From: Lottia gigantea
Lineage: Eukaryota > Mollusca > Gastropoda > Lottiidae
Reading direction: 5' to 3'
DNA length: 64,000 nt
Assembly: GCF_000327385.1 (NCBI RefSeq)
Contig: NW_008708846.1
Coordinates: forward strand, 2,928,599 to 2,992,598
Numbering within the stretch: position 1 is the first letter of the stretch; every line of letters begins with the position of its first letter. The notes beneath the pieces were generated by a model, which had not been told where the DNA came from, searched no databases, and worked only from the letters and a program-made list of their open reading frames with translations. A program made the position numbers and the translations under genes. This document shows positions 8,831 through 23,149 of the stretch, one piece after another.

Positions 8831-11800
8831 AACGTTTCAAACTCGTCTCGAAGTGTGGGCATGAGAATAAGTTCTACTTGTCCAACTTCAATAGGTACGC
8901 AGTCTGAATTGCAAACAGATTTGAAGAGCAACACCATGATTCTTTAGGTTCTGTTTTAATATTTCTATATAGCTCTACAATTGATGTATCGAACACTATT
9001 TTTAACAGTGAGAATTTTTCGTTATTGAAATGTACATTTGTATCAAAATGTACAAAACATAGTGTGCAATAATAGTCTATATAGCCTATTCAAATCACAT
9101 AGATTTCAAGATTGATTTTTTTTCTGATAATATGTTTGTAATAGATTATCATCATGGATATTTGAATTTGGCTACAAATTCCCCATATTTTGTTTTTTTT
9201 TGTAAAGGAAACTTCTTCAACTAGATAAACAGAACTAAACACCCCAACATAAAGATTTGGATAGTTTGTCTTGAAGTGATACTTATACAAAAAGTTATCC
9301 TTATTGGTTTAAAATCATTCCCTTCCTGAAAGTCATCCATTCCAACATTTATTAACATTCACTTCAGATATGACATTATCAATTTTGACTATGAAAAGTT
9401 ACAGAGAACTGATAAGTGAAATTGAGCACTACTTAAAACAATGTTTCAAAAAATATTTCAGAAACTTTTGAAAGCCATGTTGAAATTATCTCTTTTCTTA
9501 AATTTCACAAGATGTCAGATTGATTTTTCTTTCTCTGTTTTCATTTCAAACAAATTAATGTAAAATAAAAAAAAATAAAAAATTTGGCACACACTATTTG
9601 TACAGATAGATAAATAACATAAACTAAAAATCTTTTGTTTTAAAAAATATGACATTCCATACCACACACATTATTTAAAGAGATAGAACAATGATATTAA
9701 TGGAATGCATTTCAGCTTCATAAAAACAAGAATTGTTACCAAATCATTTTCTCTCAGTGTTCAATTATTTTTGTGTTTTTGTTGATATTATGAAGTCTAA
9801 TTTGGTTTATAAATTTCAAAAATCATGTGTTTCTATAAAAAAAAAATTGAAATATTTTCTGATTTTCAAAAATTTGTTCACACCATTAGCTCCATTGCCA
9901 ACTTTTCAATGCAACCCCTTAAAAGCTTTTCAATGAAAGGAAAAGGCTTTGTAATGCTTCAAGTAATGCTATAATGGTGTTTTACATATAGATGACTTTT
10001 ATGAGCTAATTGATCCATGACAAAATATTGAAACTGATATAAGGGAATCAAAATCATTGTGGGTATTATTATAAAATAAGCATTGTTGTTGTATTATTGA
10101 TATATATTAAATTGTTATACTTAGTTATTAAATTGAAAATTTCTATGTACACACTTTCAAATTGCACCCTCAAAGGTAGTGTTTGCCTTTTGTTGGAATT
10201 ACACGTCTAATTTGCCCTGATTTGTTATTTTGGGAGATGTGGTCGGTTTCAATGGTGTGATGGAGGGGTGTTGGTCATATTTGGATAAATTCCTGACTGC
10301 TTAAAATTTCCAACCATCTGGACACGGCAATATGGTCCAATTCACAGCTCTAAATCCAACAGCTTGTCACTTTCGTGATACAGATACAGCTAGTTGGTAG
10401 TCGTGGTGGATCAGCTAGGAAAAAAAGTTATCGTCAGAGATTTTCAGCTTTGATAGGAGCGCTAACTCAACCACGGATTTAGGACCACAAAACCATCTCC
10501 AGCTCCAGCTCGTGCTGCTTCCAATATTCGACATATCTCTTCAGTCTGAAACCTTGTTTTTCGTAATAAGGTAGGCTATTGTTTTTACCGTGACCGATTA
10601 AAACTGAAGTCAACACATAAGATAAAATGAAGGTGAAGAAATGTGAAGATTGTCAGAAAAGAAAACAATGTAACGACTCGTATCTGAATATCAAATTATA
10701 TGGGATGTAAGATGATGCTGTTATCTTATTCATTCATCAACTGTTAAATAGTTTAAAATATTACAAATAGTTTCAACAAAATGTACACACAGTTTAAAGG
10801 TAAAGAAAATGTTCTTACGGCAAACTTCAAGAACACACGCGATCAAGTTGAACAAACGGTCGCCCATAATTCAGAATCACCTAGTTGTGGCTTTTTGGCT
10901 GAAGTGGCTGCCCAAAGATTAATCTCTGGTATTCAAAATATTTGTTACAATCTGACCTTCATCTCCAGATTTAATCTTTCATAATATCGGCAACTTGGTC
11001 ACCTGAATCTTAAATCTGGAATTAAAATTGACCATTACCTTGGGATCAAGTTACCAAGTTATCTTATAGCTTTGATATCTCCTGACTTAAAGTATAACTG
11101 TCTGAAATCATATGACACACTTATCTTTTGGTCACATTATGGTGACAAAAACGTTAGGCATCTAAAACCAAGTTTTGCTTTATAGTCACGATAAATTGTC
11201 AGAAGTATGATAAAATATAGTGATCTTTTCTTAAATTTTGATATGTCTTAATATTACATATCGTAGATGCAAGTAGAAAGATTTAATATATTATGTTACT
11301 AAGATGTAAAAAGGCATAAGATTGCTATCTGGTAGTTATTAGAATGCATTTACCTGAATGTAATGAATCATGAGCGCAATTAAACGAGTTATACACCCTA
11401 TTGTGAATTTTATTAAAGCCAGTTAACGCCTTGATATAAACGATAGCTTGCAAGAAGTCTTTGTGCCCTATATACAATTCATCTTGAAGCATTACATAGG
11501 TTTTATAAATATACTCTAGATCCTTGTAATTCAAGTTAATACAGTTATTAATTTTCTCTGGACTCTTGTAGGATTATAGTCATTATAACCTTTTGATTGG
11601 ACCCATTCGTTGTGATGTTTATTTGGAATATTCCTTTGGATCAAAACAAATCAAAGTTCTTTCTTATTTCATAAATAGTAATTTTTATTGAGCGAAGAAA
11701 CATTTAATTTTTTTTTGTCGACTGAATCGGCCACAAAAATCAGCGACCAGGACTGTTCTATAAGTGATAAATTAAAAAGAGTACAGTGGAGCCTCGTTAC

Positions 11801-14526
11801 CTGCACATTTCCGTTCCGGATAAAATCAAAAGTTTGATGAATTTCCGAATAATAAACATGTATGAAAGAAAGTGTTGGTTTTGAAGGACGGCTTAAATTC
11901 ACTTGAGAAGCTTTTTATATATTCATGTACTGAAAAGTTTTGAATTAAGCTTATCAATAATATTAGCTATGGTGTAGGCTTTTATACTGTAGTCTTTCAA
12001 GTGAATACTATAGATTTACTACTTATATCAGCTTGAATATTGTTCATCTGCTGAAGAAGAAAGTTTTATAATTATAGCAATTATGTGAATGAATTTTCTA
12101 TATTATTGTTATGGGCTTATTTCCTATATTTGGAATAGTATACATTACTATTTAGAATGCTGATTACAAGTACAGAGATCTGCAGGAATCACAAATTCTT
12201 TTCGGTGTGAATGAGGATTTATTTTAGAATTTTTTTTTATGTGAATCAAGGACATTTCTTCTCATTTCATCATTTAATACTCCATCAAAGGTCTGAGGTT
12301 CCTGTCATAAGAATGCTTAACCGCCTATGAAGTCACTATGGTATATAGTGCTACAAACGACTGACCGTAAATTGGAATGATGATATTCTAAAGATACGGT
12401 GAATGATTTCGAACACGTTTATTTTGTAGATTATAATTTGATCTATTTGTATATGGACAATGGGATAGCTCATTCAGTAGCAATTTGGATTGTTGTAATA
12501 TGTTCTTACCACTATCTAGGTGAGAAACAGTTTTTATTCTGCGATGTAACGCCGTCGATCCGTCTGGCTCTAAACGCAGTTTCGTAGCTGACTGCTTAAC
12601 TTGCACAGAAATGAGAAGATTTTCTTTCAATGTTAGACGCGCATGAATGAATCAATGCAGTGTGTGAACAGTTATACGCGAGAACCGTTTCTGTCCTGGG
12701 AATAATCTCGTAATATTTTAATCGTCTGGATAATTAGGCTTTGTCTTATTCACTGTTAATGTTGAATAGAACGCTATGATGATATATAAATAGTGATAAT
12801 GCTTTTCACGATAAAGGATTAATGATAATCCAAACCCAAAAATCAAATGGCATAATACAATAATGCGATCAAACGCTATTATTATGAAGTTTTATCTATT
12901 ATGTCGGTATATAATTGCAATTAAAGGTTAAGTATTATGTACACCTTTTGTATTTTTAAAAATAGAATTTGACATGGGCTAGAGTTTAAAATATAACATT
13001 ACGTGAGGTATTACATACTTACTTCAATTGACAACAGAGGATATTGTGAGATTGAATTAATGGGATATCCAGACTTACATATATTACATGTGTTTATATG
13101 TGTGTGTATACTTGTAGATATGAACGTTGTGTAACAGTTCTTCAAAGGTTACTTTGTTTGCAATTCTGGCTGGTTTTTGTTTTTTTGGATGATTCTGGAA
13201 CATATAGGCCTGTGCGGTATTTGGTACTAGCATAAATAAATTGACGAATTTCTGCAAAATCGTCTCTAATAATGGCAAATTACACAATGATTCCAAACTA
13301 GTTTAAAAGTGAATTTACTGGCGATCTCTCCTTTAAATGTAGATACAAAAGCGTAACGAATTATTGACTGTGCTCTCAATTCAAACAATAGGAGAAAAAT
13401 ATTGATAAACCTGACATCAACCAATCATGTTTATTTTATTTGATAGGAAAATCAACAATGCTTGCTGAATGTTTGATGGATATTATGTTATATCATGTTT
13501 GCTGTTTATCTAAAAAAGGATAACAAAATATAATATTGACTCTGTTATTATGTGAATATGTTTATTTGTTATCATAAGGATTGTTATAAAGAAAAAAAGA
13601 TTGTGATATGCTGTTTTGAGCTAAAGTGGGGTTACTATCCATTTTAATTCTAAAATATGAACATAATCCGATGAGAAATATATGATCGTGGACAAATTAT
13701 CGTGGAAGACATAACCCTAGAATAATACTCTGAGAACAGCAGGTAAGAGTATTTTTAATTTTCAGAAGCACAATTGCTTATCTTAACAGTGGATTGTTTG
13801 AATCCACCCTGACCTTCCACATCTGTCAGAAATCCTTGCTTTCTTCTAAAACCTGGTCGGTAAATTAATCGTGCAAATCGTTTGGTACCGCACGTGGCTG
13901 ATATTCGGGAGTTGTACTGTACTAAACAAAAGGTGTGTATTTTGAGTAAATCCGTATCTTAGGATTGAAGATCAGGACGACCAAATCAGCCTTTACTTTA
14001 AATTTTAAACAAACGTACACGGACGCTGCAGCAACGGCGAATCCGGGACCCCTTGGACTGGATTATAAAAAAAATTGGCAGAGGCCTCTCCCAATTCAAA
14101 TTCTATAACCGCCACTGATCTACAGTGCCAAATCAGGGCTTCTTCGGTTCGTTCGGAACAAAGTCAGCTTACTAACCTGCATTATTATAGGAATAAAGGC
14201 AAACATTCTAAAATATCATCTCTATTAGGCTAGGTCAACCGACCACCAGCTATTTTATTATCAAAACGCGTATTCAAGATGGAGTTTCCTCATTGTAACA
14301 AGTTTACCGTGTGAATACTGAATAAAGGAAGAAATAACACGAGAGTGTAAATATTGTTAATCAGTTGTATAGGTAGACATATATATGATCTATTTCCTCA
14401 TCAATCATATTTCTTATTGGTGTGATTTAAGTGCTCGAAGTATATCAATTCTAAATGTCAGATATAACAATTTTTAAGTGCATTTAAACGTATTGGAGCT
14501 GCACCAGTTCCAGTCTTAACTGGTTC
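8831..14526. other. Gene-poor intergenic stretch, first part
   Basis: No exon chain, RNA gene or complete transposon was recognised on either strand. The open frames here (60-80 codons) show no splice context or family resemblance. AATAAA-rich sequence near 9564-9583 could end the BLOC1S3 message. A 20-base segment at about 11,784 (ACAGTGGAGCCTCGTTACCT) resembles a pogo/Tigger end but has no partner. Confidence 0.5.
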
Positions 14527-14683
14527 ATTTTAACATGCAATCGCGGATATTTCTAGACACATGGATTTGAAGGCCCAAATTTCGATGGTGAACTGTGAAC
14601 AATATTACTGATTAGCTTAAAATATTCCCGTTTCTGAGACTAAAATATGACTGGTCAAAAAGAATTGCGAGAGTGTCCCTTTA
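14527..14683. mobile_element. Family K MITE, partial copy
   Basis: This is the right half of the family K element: ACACATGGATTTGAAGGC, then a GATGGTGAACTGTGAACA block and the end GAGTGTCCCT followed by TTAA. The left half is absent or too decayed to see. Confidence 0.65.
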
Positions 14684-17600
14684 ATGTATAAGATATATGT
14701 AGGGCCAAATCTTTGTATTCGGAAAGGTCATTTTAACTGTCCAGATTGTCACGTACAAGTAGTCGTGTATATTTTTCAGCTTGATAAGGAAAAAGTTCTT
14801 TTTTAGTTGACAGTTATACATAATTATTTTTAACCTTTTATATCCCTCCAAAATGTACGAGCTTGTTCAGATTTTTTTAAGAATGGTATTTGAATAAATA
14901 AGTTTTACGATATCTTGTGGGTATACTTGACCAGATTTATGATGATGATTAGATAATCTTATTATAGGATACCGAATTAGTAAGTTATCGCTATTATTCA
15001 TCGTCCATGGACCATGAAACAAGACATTTTGTCAGGGAGTTAGGGCGACTGAAAAAGTTTGTTTGCTAACATAGAGGGTCGATGTTCCTTCCTGATATAG
15101 GTCGAGATTTACCTTAGGAATTTTCAACCAATATTCAATCTCTGATCTGAACAAGATTGGCGCTAAACCTTATTTTGTGCCAAATCAGGAAACATTGCGA
15201 AGGTACAATGAATTTGATGTTCACGACAGTAGTCAATGAATAAAACCTATAAAACCTCTTGCTCGTGTTAATGGAAAGAATAGAATCTCTGTATATTTTT
15301 TTTATATATCTATTTTGTCACCGAGCCCCGGGTCATCCGCATACAGTATTTATTCATAACCCACAATATTTATGGTGAAGAATTTTGATATGATGACAGA
15401 GAGATAAAATTTAAGACGTTAAACAAGCATAAAGTATCTCAAAAATTGAGGGAGTGTCATAGGAATTAAGCAATTTAAGATAGAAAATCCTATGACACCT
15501 ATTAAAACAGAACCATTATTGCTACATTACATCAAAGACGTTCAGATCAATCTGGTGACCAGATCTGACATTAACTGACTGCCAGCAACTTCGATGGATG
15601 GGTGATTCCAGATCTCGATGAAGAGTTAACTTTTGCGAGGAAGGAGGGCATTAGAAATTTGAAGGCAACTTTCGACACACGAAGTTGTTCAGGGCACTCA
15701 TGTCGACTTAATGCAGCCATTGATCAGATTATCTCGGATGCCACCATTAGAATTTGCTTTCAGCCTTTGAAAGTTGAGTTGCTGGCAGATCGACCTGAGT
15801 CCCCTCTAGGTGCTATAGGCTTGGATTAAATTTATATTTACAACACACTCAACTCTAGGTAAGAAAAATTTATTTTGTATCGACTAATGCTTTTCTCAGT
15901 CAAACCAAGTCACAAGAACTGTATGCGCTAAGAAGTAAAGAATCCCGTCTTTTTTTAAGGTCCTTAATTTTTGAAATTTTTTGCCCTTACGGAGCTGAGA
16001 ATTATTGTTGTCTCAATTATTTAAATTTTCGATGATAGATGAAGACAAATTGTACTTGATATTAGCAACTCAAAAATGGGCCACATCTCAACATTTCACA
16101 TCGCAATGAAATTGTTGAAGAGAGGTAGTAACAAATCGTATTACGTTAATGTTGACCGTTTTTGGCCCGATTGCAATTGCCAGTTGTGCTACTTTAAATC
16201 AACAATAGAATACAACCCCACCAACAAAGAGAGGTGATGTTTCACTGCAATTATGAATAAAACCAACAACAAATGATATTGACTGTGAGGAAATCCCCTC
16301 AAGACTTTCTTTTATGAGTCGGTGGTAACCTGAGTCCCTTTTTTGTTCGAATTTGAAAAGGAAGATGTAACCCAAACAACCCAAATAAAAGAAAGTTCAT
16401 TTTTATATTGACAGTTTTCTTATTGAAAAGATGCCGTGTGATGTTCTATAGATATAGGTTAAGCACATATCTTAAATAACTTTTAATCTTATTGAATTCT
16501 AAATATTTTAAAGGACGTTGTAATTGTAAAATGCACGCACTCTCAGTAAGCCAGATTCCCGAGACTGGGGATACAAATAGGGGCCACATTGACTCAATGG
16601 GAGGCAACTGTGGAGTCTGAATACATAATGCGGCAACTATGTGGAGGCATTATAGCCGCATGCCTCCCATGGAGCGTCTGAGAGGGTTCTTACAAGAACA
16701 TTTTCTAAAATTGATTCATTTGGTGCTATCTGGCACATATTTCGCGGCAAAAACGTATACAAATCATATTTATTAATTATGAAAATGGTCGAAAATGTAG
16801 TAATAATTCATCGGAATAATTATTATTAGATGAGTATCTTCTTCGAAAGGTCAGCTTCGAAGAAGTGGTTAACGATACTTAACGTAATATTATTCAGGAA
16901 CAAAAATATGCTTGGTCAGAAGGAAGAAATACAGGCCCGAGTGACCATTTCATATCAAAATAGAATAGATGTTTAACCATGTCCATTCAATAAAAAATAC
17001 AATAAATATCACTATATAGATAAGCTTTATCAATCAAAGAATAAAAATAGTTGATCAAAAATCCAATCATTCCCATATCCGTTACTTATATTAAACCTTC
17101 CGTCAGCTATTAAAACAATCAATCGATCTTTAAGCCATGATAATGATTTTGACCTTCAAAACAAAAACCAACATATCGAATTTTAAAGAGGTGTTTTCAT
17201 ACACCTGCAAGTAGTCATTAAAGGTTATTAAACAGGCTTTGATTTGTCCAGTGCTCGGGTTTCGTGATATCTCAAGCTCAAGCGAGCCGACATCATAACG
17301 TGGACATTGGTGTCCAAATGTTGACATTTCGTTGGAAATGTGATATTTGTATGCTATCGACTTGTTATCAAATGATCTCCACGCTATTCAATAGCTGGAT
17401 TTAATATGCACGTATTTGTATAGTGACATTAGACCTCTCCCTCCAAATTTGATGATGGTCAATTGATGAACACTGCTCAAACATGTTCTGGATATTCAGT
17501 TGTTGGGAGTATTTTTACACGACTATAGTTTCAGTTTGGTCTTTCTGAGAGAAGCCAGGCAAGATAGGCAAATCAAGAAGATTCTTTTTGGTAAGATTTA

Positions 17601-18211
17601 CATATACTATTCCAATACTCTTTGAGATAACTAGACGTACGACACTCTCCGATAGTTAAGAAAATGGTGAAATCCTTTTATATTCCACTCTGTTTGAATT
17701 GTTGGAGAACTGATCGTCAAATATCAACTGGGAAAGCAAATATTTTTGGGTGATTGAACATAATCCAAGATCGTCGTGAATATTTTGGCCGCAATTAATA
17801 ACTTTCATCGAATCAGCATGTTTCAGACCAACTATTTTCTAGAAGTTGCTATAAACCACATATTAAAAACAGATGAGACTCATTTATATTCAATAGGTTT
17901 ATTGGTACATCATGATCATGTAGACAATTCTCAATTTATCGTCGACTGTCCTACAATGCCTTAAGGGACAAGTTACAAATCGCCACGACAGTCGAGGTGA
18001 AGAACATGATATATTGTTTAAACTTGCCTACCCTTGTCCGATAAAAATTATAAGGTCTCTTTCCGTGCTTTATCATTAGTGAAATCTAGTTCATGGTTTA
18101 TTTTTCTTTCAATGTATTGTGGAAAGCTACTTTTTTGGTCCTCATTGTTATTTACGCATCGTAACATTGGATAACTAGGACATTATTTAATGTAATGATT
18201 TTTGGGTTTAT
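14684..18211. other. Gene-poor intergenic stretch, second part
   Basis: No supported gene. A 75-codon frame at 15,602-15,829 is bounded by the inverted pair CTGCCAGCAACT (about 15,580) and AGTTGCTGGCAG (about 15,777), so it may be the inside of an old transposon. A GC-rich knot of short palindromes lies at 16,590-16,690. Otherwise AT-rich unique-looking sequence. Confidence 0.45.
16590..16690. repeat. Nested short palindromes in a local GC-rich patch
   Basis: ATGCGGC pairs with GCCGCAT, GAGGCAT with ATGCCTC, and GGGAGGC with GCCTCCC, all within about 100 bases, overlapping so that only some can pair at once. The patch is clearly richer in G and C than its surroundings. It could be a small foldback element; no target duplication was found. 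Confidence 0.4.
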
Positions 18212-18530
18212 TGGATAACTACTGTTTTCCTTGTAACTGTCCAATTTGGTGTACAACAATTTTTTAGTGTCATTTAGTGGATAACTATTTATATTGCAAT
18301 TATTTCTCGGTTTTGTGGATATCTACTTTTCATATTAGGGAAATGCCCAATTTGGTGTACAATTGTTATATTTAGTTTCCTGGTGTGGATATTGTAGCAA
18401 TTGCTTGCTTTTGTGGATAACTACTGTTTTCATATATCGAGTCAATGTCAAGTTCGGTGTACAACTACTATTTCATGTAGTCATGTAGTGGATTCTGGCG
18501 ATTAACTACTTTTTATTGTTGACATTATTT
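18212..18530. repeat. Decayed tandem repeat, about 100-bp unit
   Basis: Three imperfect copies begin near 18,212, 18,316 and 18,413. Each runs from GTGGATAACTACTGTTTTC-like to CAATTTGGTGTACAA-like sequence. Spacing varies slightly, showing age. Confidence 0.6.
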
Positions 18531-19419
18531 GACTCCCTATGCTATAAGTTGAAGTTATCTTGTTATTTTGTTAGATTATATGAAAGATAATAATCTGTTA
18601 TCTTTATCATCTTTATATACAACAAATATGAAAATCTAAAACACAATACATCATTGTATGGGGTAATATACAATAATGAGAACGGATTTAACTGATCATT
18701 ACTGAACGGATGGTGTTATTCTGGGATCAACAATTCTGTGTGTTTACGTATTATAAGGTAATGTGGATAGATTTCTTCTGTTTATTTATAAAATTTATGG
18801 CCTCTTTCAACAAAAAATCTTACGATCAATTTTGTCGTATGGTATATCTCGATGTATAATTCTATACTTACGATAAATTCTTATCTTTAAATTTTTTTGT
18901 GGAGAGGGGCGAATGTCCGGTTAATCAGTTACTCTGATTGTTCTTCAAAAACAAGCAATCCCACATCGGGGTCTTTAATCAAGTTAAGGGATGAAAGGGA
19001 ACATTATCCTAGATGGAGAAAGGTGAGCTCGGGTCAAAGAACACGTTCAATAATTGTCTATTGATAACTAGTTGATCATACAACAATGACAGATACTGTA
19101 AGGATTTATTATATAGATATTATATTGAAATTCTACAGCTCGTAAACATACAGGACAGGTTTAACTATTGTATCATTAGGTTTGATTTGCCGTAGTACTG
19201 GATTGATTTTCAGGTCAGGTAGGAAGCTATTGATTAATAGTCTACAATACAAAATGCTATGCATTTTTTGAAAAATATTCCATACGTTATAGAAATTTGA
19301 GTAACTTTTGTACATGGCACATGGAATATTGACAGGACCTTTGCCCTTAATAAAGCACTATTTTCATTGTGATGACCATATTGCTCCTTCATTCTGGCGT
19401 TTAGAGAAATATCTCTACA

Positions 19420-20070
19420 CTGTTGTATTATTAAGTATCATTCTGTTGCGCTATGGAGTTGTATTTTGCTACACTTTTGCATACGGAATATCAACTTTCT
19501 TCATTGTTTCTTTTTTGAAGTCTCAACCCATAAAATAGCGAAACGATACTTTATAACGCAATAGTATAACAATAAAGTACTTCATAATGTAATAGTAGAG
19601 AAAAATGATACTTAATTCTGCAATAGTATGACAAATGATACTTGATTATGAAGTACTATATTGTCATACTATTGCTTTATAAAGTATTGTTTCGATATTT
19701 TATGGGTTATGAAGTATCATTTGTCATACTATTGCGTTATTAAGTATCATTTTGCTATATTACATTTTAAAGTATCATATTATTGCTTTGTAATGTATCG
19801 TTTCGCTTTTTTATGGGTTATGAAGTATCATTTGTCATACTATTGCGTTATTAAGTATCATTTTGCTATATTGCATTTTAAAGTATCATATTATTGCTTT
19901 ATATAGTATCGTTTCGCTTTTTTATGGGTTATGAAGTATCATTTGTCATACTATTGCGTTATTAAGTATCATTTTGCTATATTGCATTTTAAAGTATCAT
20001 ATTATTGCTTTATATAGTATCGTTTCGCTTTTTTATGGGTTATGAAGTATCATTTGTCTACACTGTCGGT
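19420..20070. repeat. 111-bp tandem array with an inverted leading segment
   Basis: The phrase GAAGTATCATTTGTCATACT recurs at 19,711, 19,822, 19,933 and (shortened) 20,044, an exact 111-base period, so about three full units plus edges. Each unit contains several AGTATC submotifs about 27 bases apart. The segment at about 19,525-19,645 is the reverse complement of the same unit, so the array opens with a head-to-head inversion and could fold into a large hairpin. Open frames here follow from the period being a multiple of three and are not taken as genes. Confidence 0.85.
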
Positions 20071-23000
20071 TTATGGTGTATCGTTTTGCTATACCGTACT
20101 GTACAAGCAATACATTACAAAATTTTTGTATTATATATTTATATGGTTGGTCTATACAAAACTACAAAGTACTACAATCGATCGAACAAACCGTAACACC
20201 TGAAAAAATATAAGGTATGATTGACAAGTTACTGTTCTCTAGACGTCAAAACACTCTGTTCGATAGTTAATTGATATACATGTAGATATGATTTCAACAA
20301 TAGAATATTTAGTTATACATGGCTGTGATAATATGCAATTGATTGACCTAAAACAATGTATTATTCTGAATAGGAAATCAATCAGACAACAATAAATCCT
20401 ATGTTTTATTCATATCTTAAAGGGATTATAAATAGCTTTTGTTAACCTTTTATAAATACTTAAGACATTGATATCATCGATTTGCAGTCTAATTTTCAGT
20501 CAGATGACTGTGGTTTTTGCAATTCCACTCAAAGAAAACGGTTCGCATAAGCTGTTAATAATACCTAACGTTATAAAGAAAATAAAACTAGAGCTCATTG
20601 TCGACGAAAAAGTTTTTGTCAGAAAGTAAACCACGAGCAACTTGGTTCCAGTCGTCGATGCGTTCCCGTCGACTTCGCCAGCGATTCACCATATTCTCAC
20701 ACAAACAGTCGTTTGGACTTCAGTTGCTCTCAGATTCTTTCTGTGACGAGAGCTGCATAATTAGGACATTCAGTATTATCGACCTTCTTTTTTAGTTGAA
20801 AGTAAGCTCATACCGAACAGTGTATTGTAAAATCTATTAAAATATCAACTTTACTTTTTCACTACATTCTCAATTGATGATATAAAACAATGAATGGAAA
20901 AACGATTTAACAAGCCATTTTGGCTGAATCGAAAAACTATTTTTGGAAAGGAGGGGATATTTTTAAGTTGTTAATGAGAACAGAGTATTTCTCAATTAAC
21001 TTCAGTCATTAGTTCATTTCATTGATGTAACTAGGTGTACCACGTCTCATTACCACAAATTATCTGATTAAAGAAAATAAAGTCCACTTAGATCCAGCTG
21101 AACACGAACTTCAGATGAAATACAAGGCTTTTTCTTTGGTAGTTCGTCTCTTAAATTAGCACAACTTCCAGCTCGGTGTAAAGTACGAATAGACATAGTA
21201 GAATGCCCACTGCAGTGAAGGTGCTGTTACATTCGGAAATAATCAGCTGCCCTATTTAAGGCTACATTTGATCCCCTAACGTTTTTCTATTATATTATTA
21301 ATTTTGCAAAAAATAATGACTGTACCCTGGAGAAACGTGATGCATGCAGTTGCGTCCCATCGTAGTTAGGGAATTTTATGTCCTGAGTTTTGGTAACCTG
21401 TTACAGCACAGTCTTACCATTCTCTGTAAATATAGCATACCTTGACAATATACAGTGTCTTTGATACGACATTTACCTACGTACGAGTGTAGGAAATACG
21501 CTAATTCAGCCATATAGCAAGTGATCGATGGCAAACAATTACGATTCATTGACTGATTTGATTATTATTAGGTGCAATGAAGTATAGATACTTAGGTACG
21601 GGCTAGTTAGATCCTTTTGACGGATTTCTGCTTCAACACTCTTGCATTATGCACCTATGTAGATCGTCGTTTAGTAGTAGCGATGTGATTTTAACCAGAT
21701 ATGCAGTATGCGCAAAAATCAACAGAGCTTCAGATGAGTTCGACCATGGATATAGTTCGCCTTGGACAATATTTCGAAGTATATTTTTGAGACGTCAATA
21801 GTGGTTGCAATTTGCAAACCTTGTGTATGAATGAATGATTTCATTATTGGTTATTGGTTTACCCAAATATGTCAAATTTTAGTGAACAATATGGATTGCT
21901 TTTTTGATTGATAAAGTGTTCTTAGCTTATTAATGAAAATTCTTTATAGTATATTGTTTCTTCAAAATTGACTGAAGGATATAATATAGTACAAAAGACG
22001 AAATTTACTTTGATGCGAGGGCACACTTGTGGCAACCACTCGTTTCAAATAAGTAATTTGTACTTAATCTTCACCAGATAAATGATTGAGTGCATCGGAG
22101 TATAACTAAATGCATTCCGATATGTGATGAATTGAAGTACGGATATTTGTTAGTGTCAAATACAAGGTTATCTTTTTAAACATAACATTTTACATACATT
22201 TACATGTGCAGAAATCTTCAAGTTCTCTGTCGAATAAAAATTAACAAATCAAATTACATGTTGAAGTGCCAAATTAATTACAATAAAAATATACTCGTAT
22301 CATGGAGGTTGTGTGTTTTATCAATTACGTTTTTATGACGGCGGATCAAATTCTTCCAGTCGAGATAGACTAAATGTTAGGTAAGCCATATGTCGAAATG
22401 GTTTACGAGTGGTTTGTGGTTTATATTGTTGGCTTTATTACCCTACCCGTGTTTGATTTTCACAACAATTGAAAAGGTGATACTACCGACTGCCGTAATT
22501 CCGATCAGGCATAAACTTAGTTCGAGAAGTCTGGAGACTGGAGTTACTGTATATTTTGGATGTGTTTAACAATTTAATAGTGCCTTGTGAGGAATAATGA
22601 TGCTTAAACACTTAAGTTATAAGTTCCCTTAATACCATTGCCACGTTTGATTTTTATTAAATTGCAGACCATGGACTTAACGTATCTGATATACGTAGTA
22701 CTTAAACTTACTCAAAATTACAGAAAACTTCGGAAGCAACATAATGAACTAATATTCTAACCAAAACCTAGCATTTTAGTAATATTTTGAGGCCTCATGT
22801 TCTACAAGGTCTCTGAATCGAGTTAAGATTTCGGACTAGTGTAAAATACTATCAGACTCAAGAGTATTGGAGTGGTTCCAGTTTGATCTTTATATTATAC
22901 AGTATGGTATCTATTGTATTATACTTATCTAATCCCGGCTAGATATAATGAATTTCCAATACATCTAGGATACTTTTGTGTTTGGATTTAATACCATTTC

Positions 23001-23149
23001 TAGATTATCTATTTTGGTAAGTTGTCTTCAGGCACGTTTTTGGTAGACTGTTCGTGGACTAACAAAAATTCGATCTTGTATTAATCGTCCCTAAGGACGT
23101 AATATATAGGTTAACAAATTTATTTTTCGATTTGGACCCTTGGTCAAGA
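20071..23149. other. Gene-poor intergenic stretch, third part
   Basis: No supported gene or complete mobile element. A 65-codon frame at 20,598-20,795 lies in a slightly GC-richer patch with several GTCGAC/GTCGATG-like words; no splice sites or family resemblance support it. It could equally be a noncoding 5' exon of the GEF gene downstream, which cannot be judged without transcripts. Confidence 0.4.

Noticed and set aside
9733-9936. 67-codon open frame in the region after BLOC1S3
   Set aside because: Low-complexity Phe/Lys/Leu-rich translation of AT-rich DNA with no support.
11784-11803. Possible pogo/Tigger terminal sequence
   Set aside because: Only one end of about 20 bases; no inverted partner or TA duplication found.
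15602-15829. 75-codon open frame in a moderately GC-rich patch
   Set aside because: It is bounded by a 12-base inverted pair (CTGCCAGCAACT), has no splice context and no recognisable product. Possibly inside an old transposon, but not supportable as a gene.
19661-20196. Repeated open frames in the 19.6-20.2 kb array
   Set aside because: The period of 111 bases is a multiple of three, so an open unit stays open; there are no splice sites or family resemblance.
20598-20795. 65-codon open frame
   Set aside because: No start context, splice sites or homology visible; composition alone is not enough.
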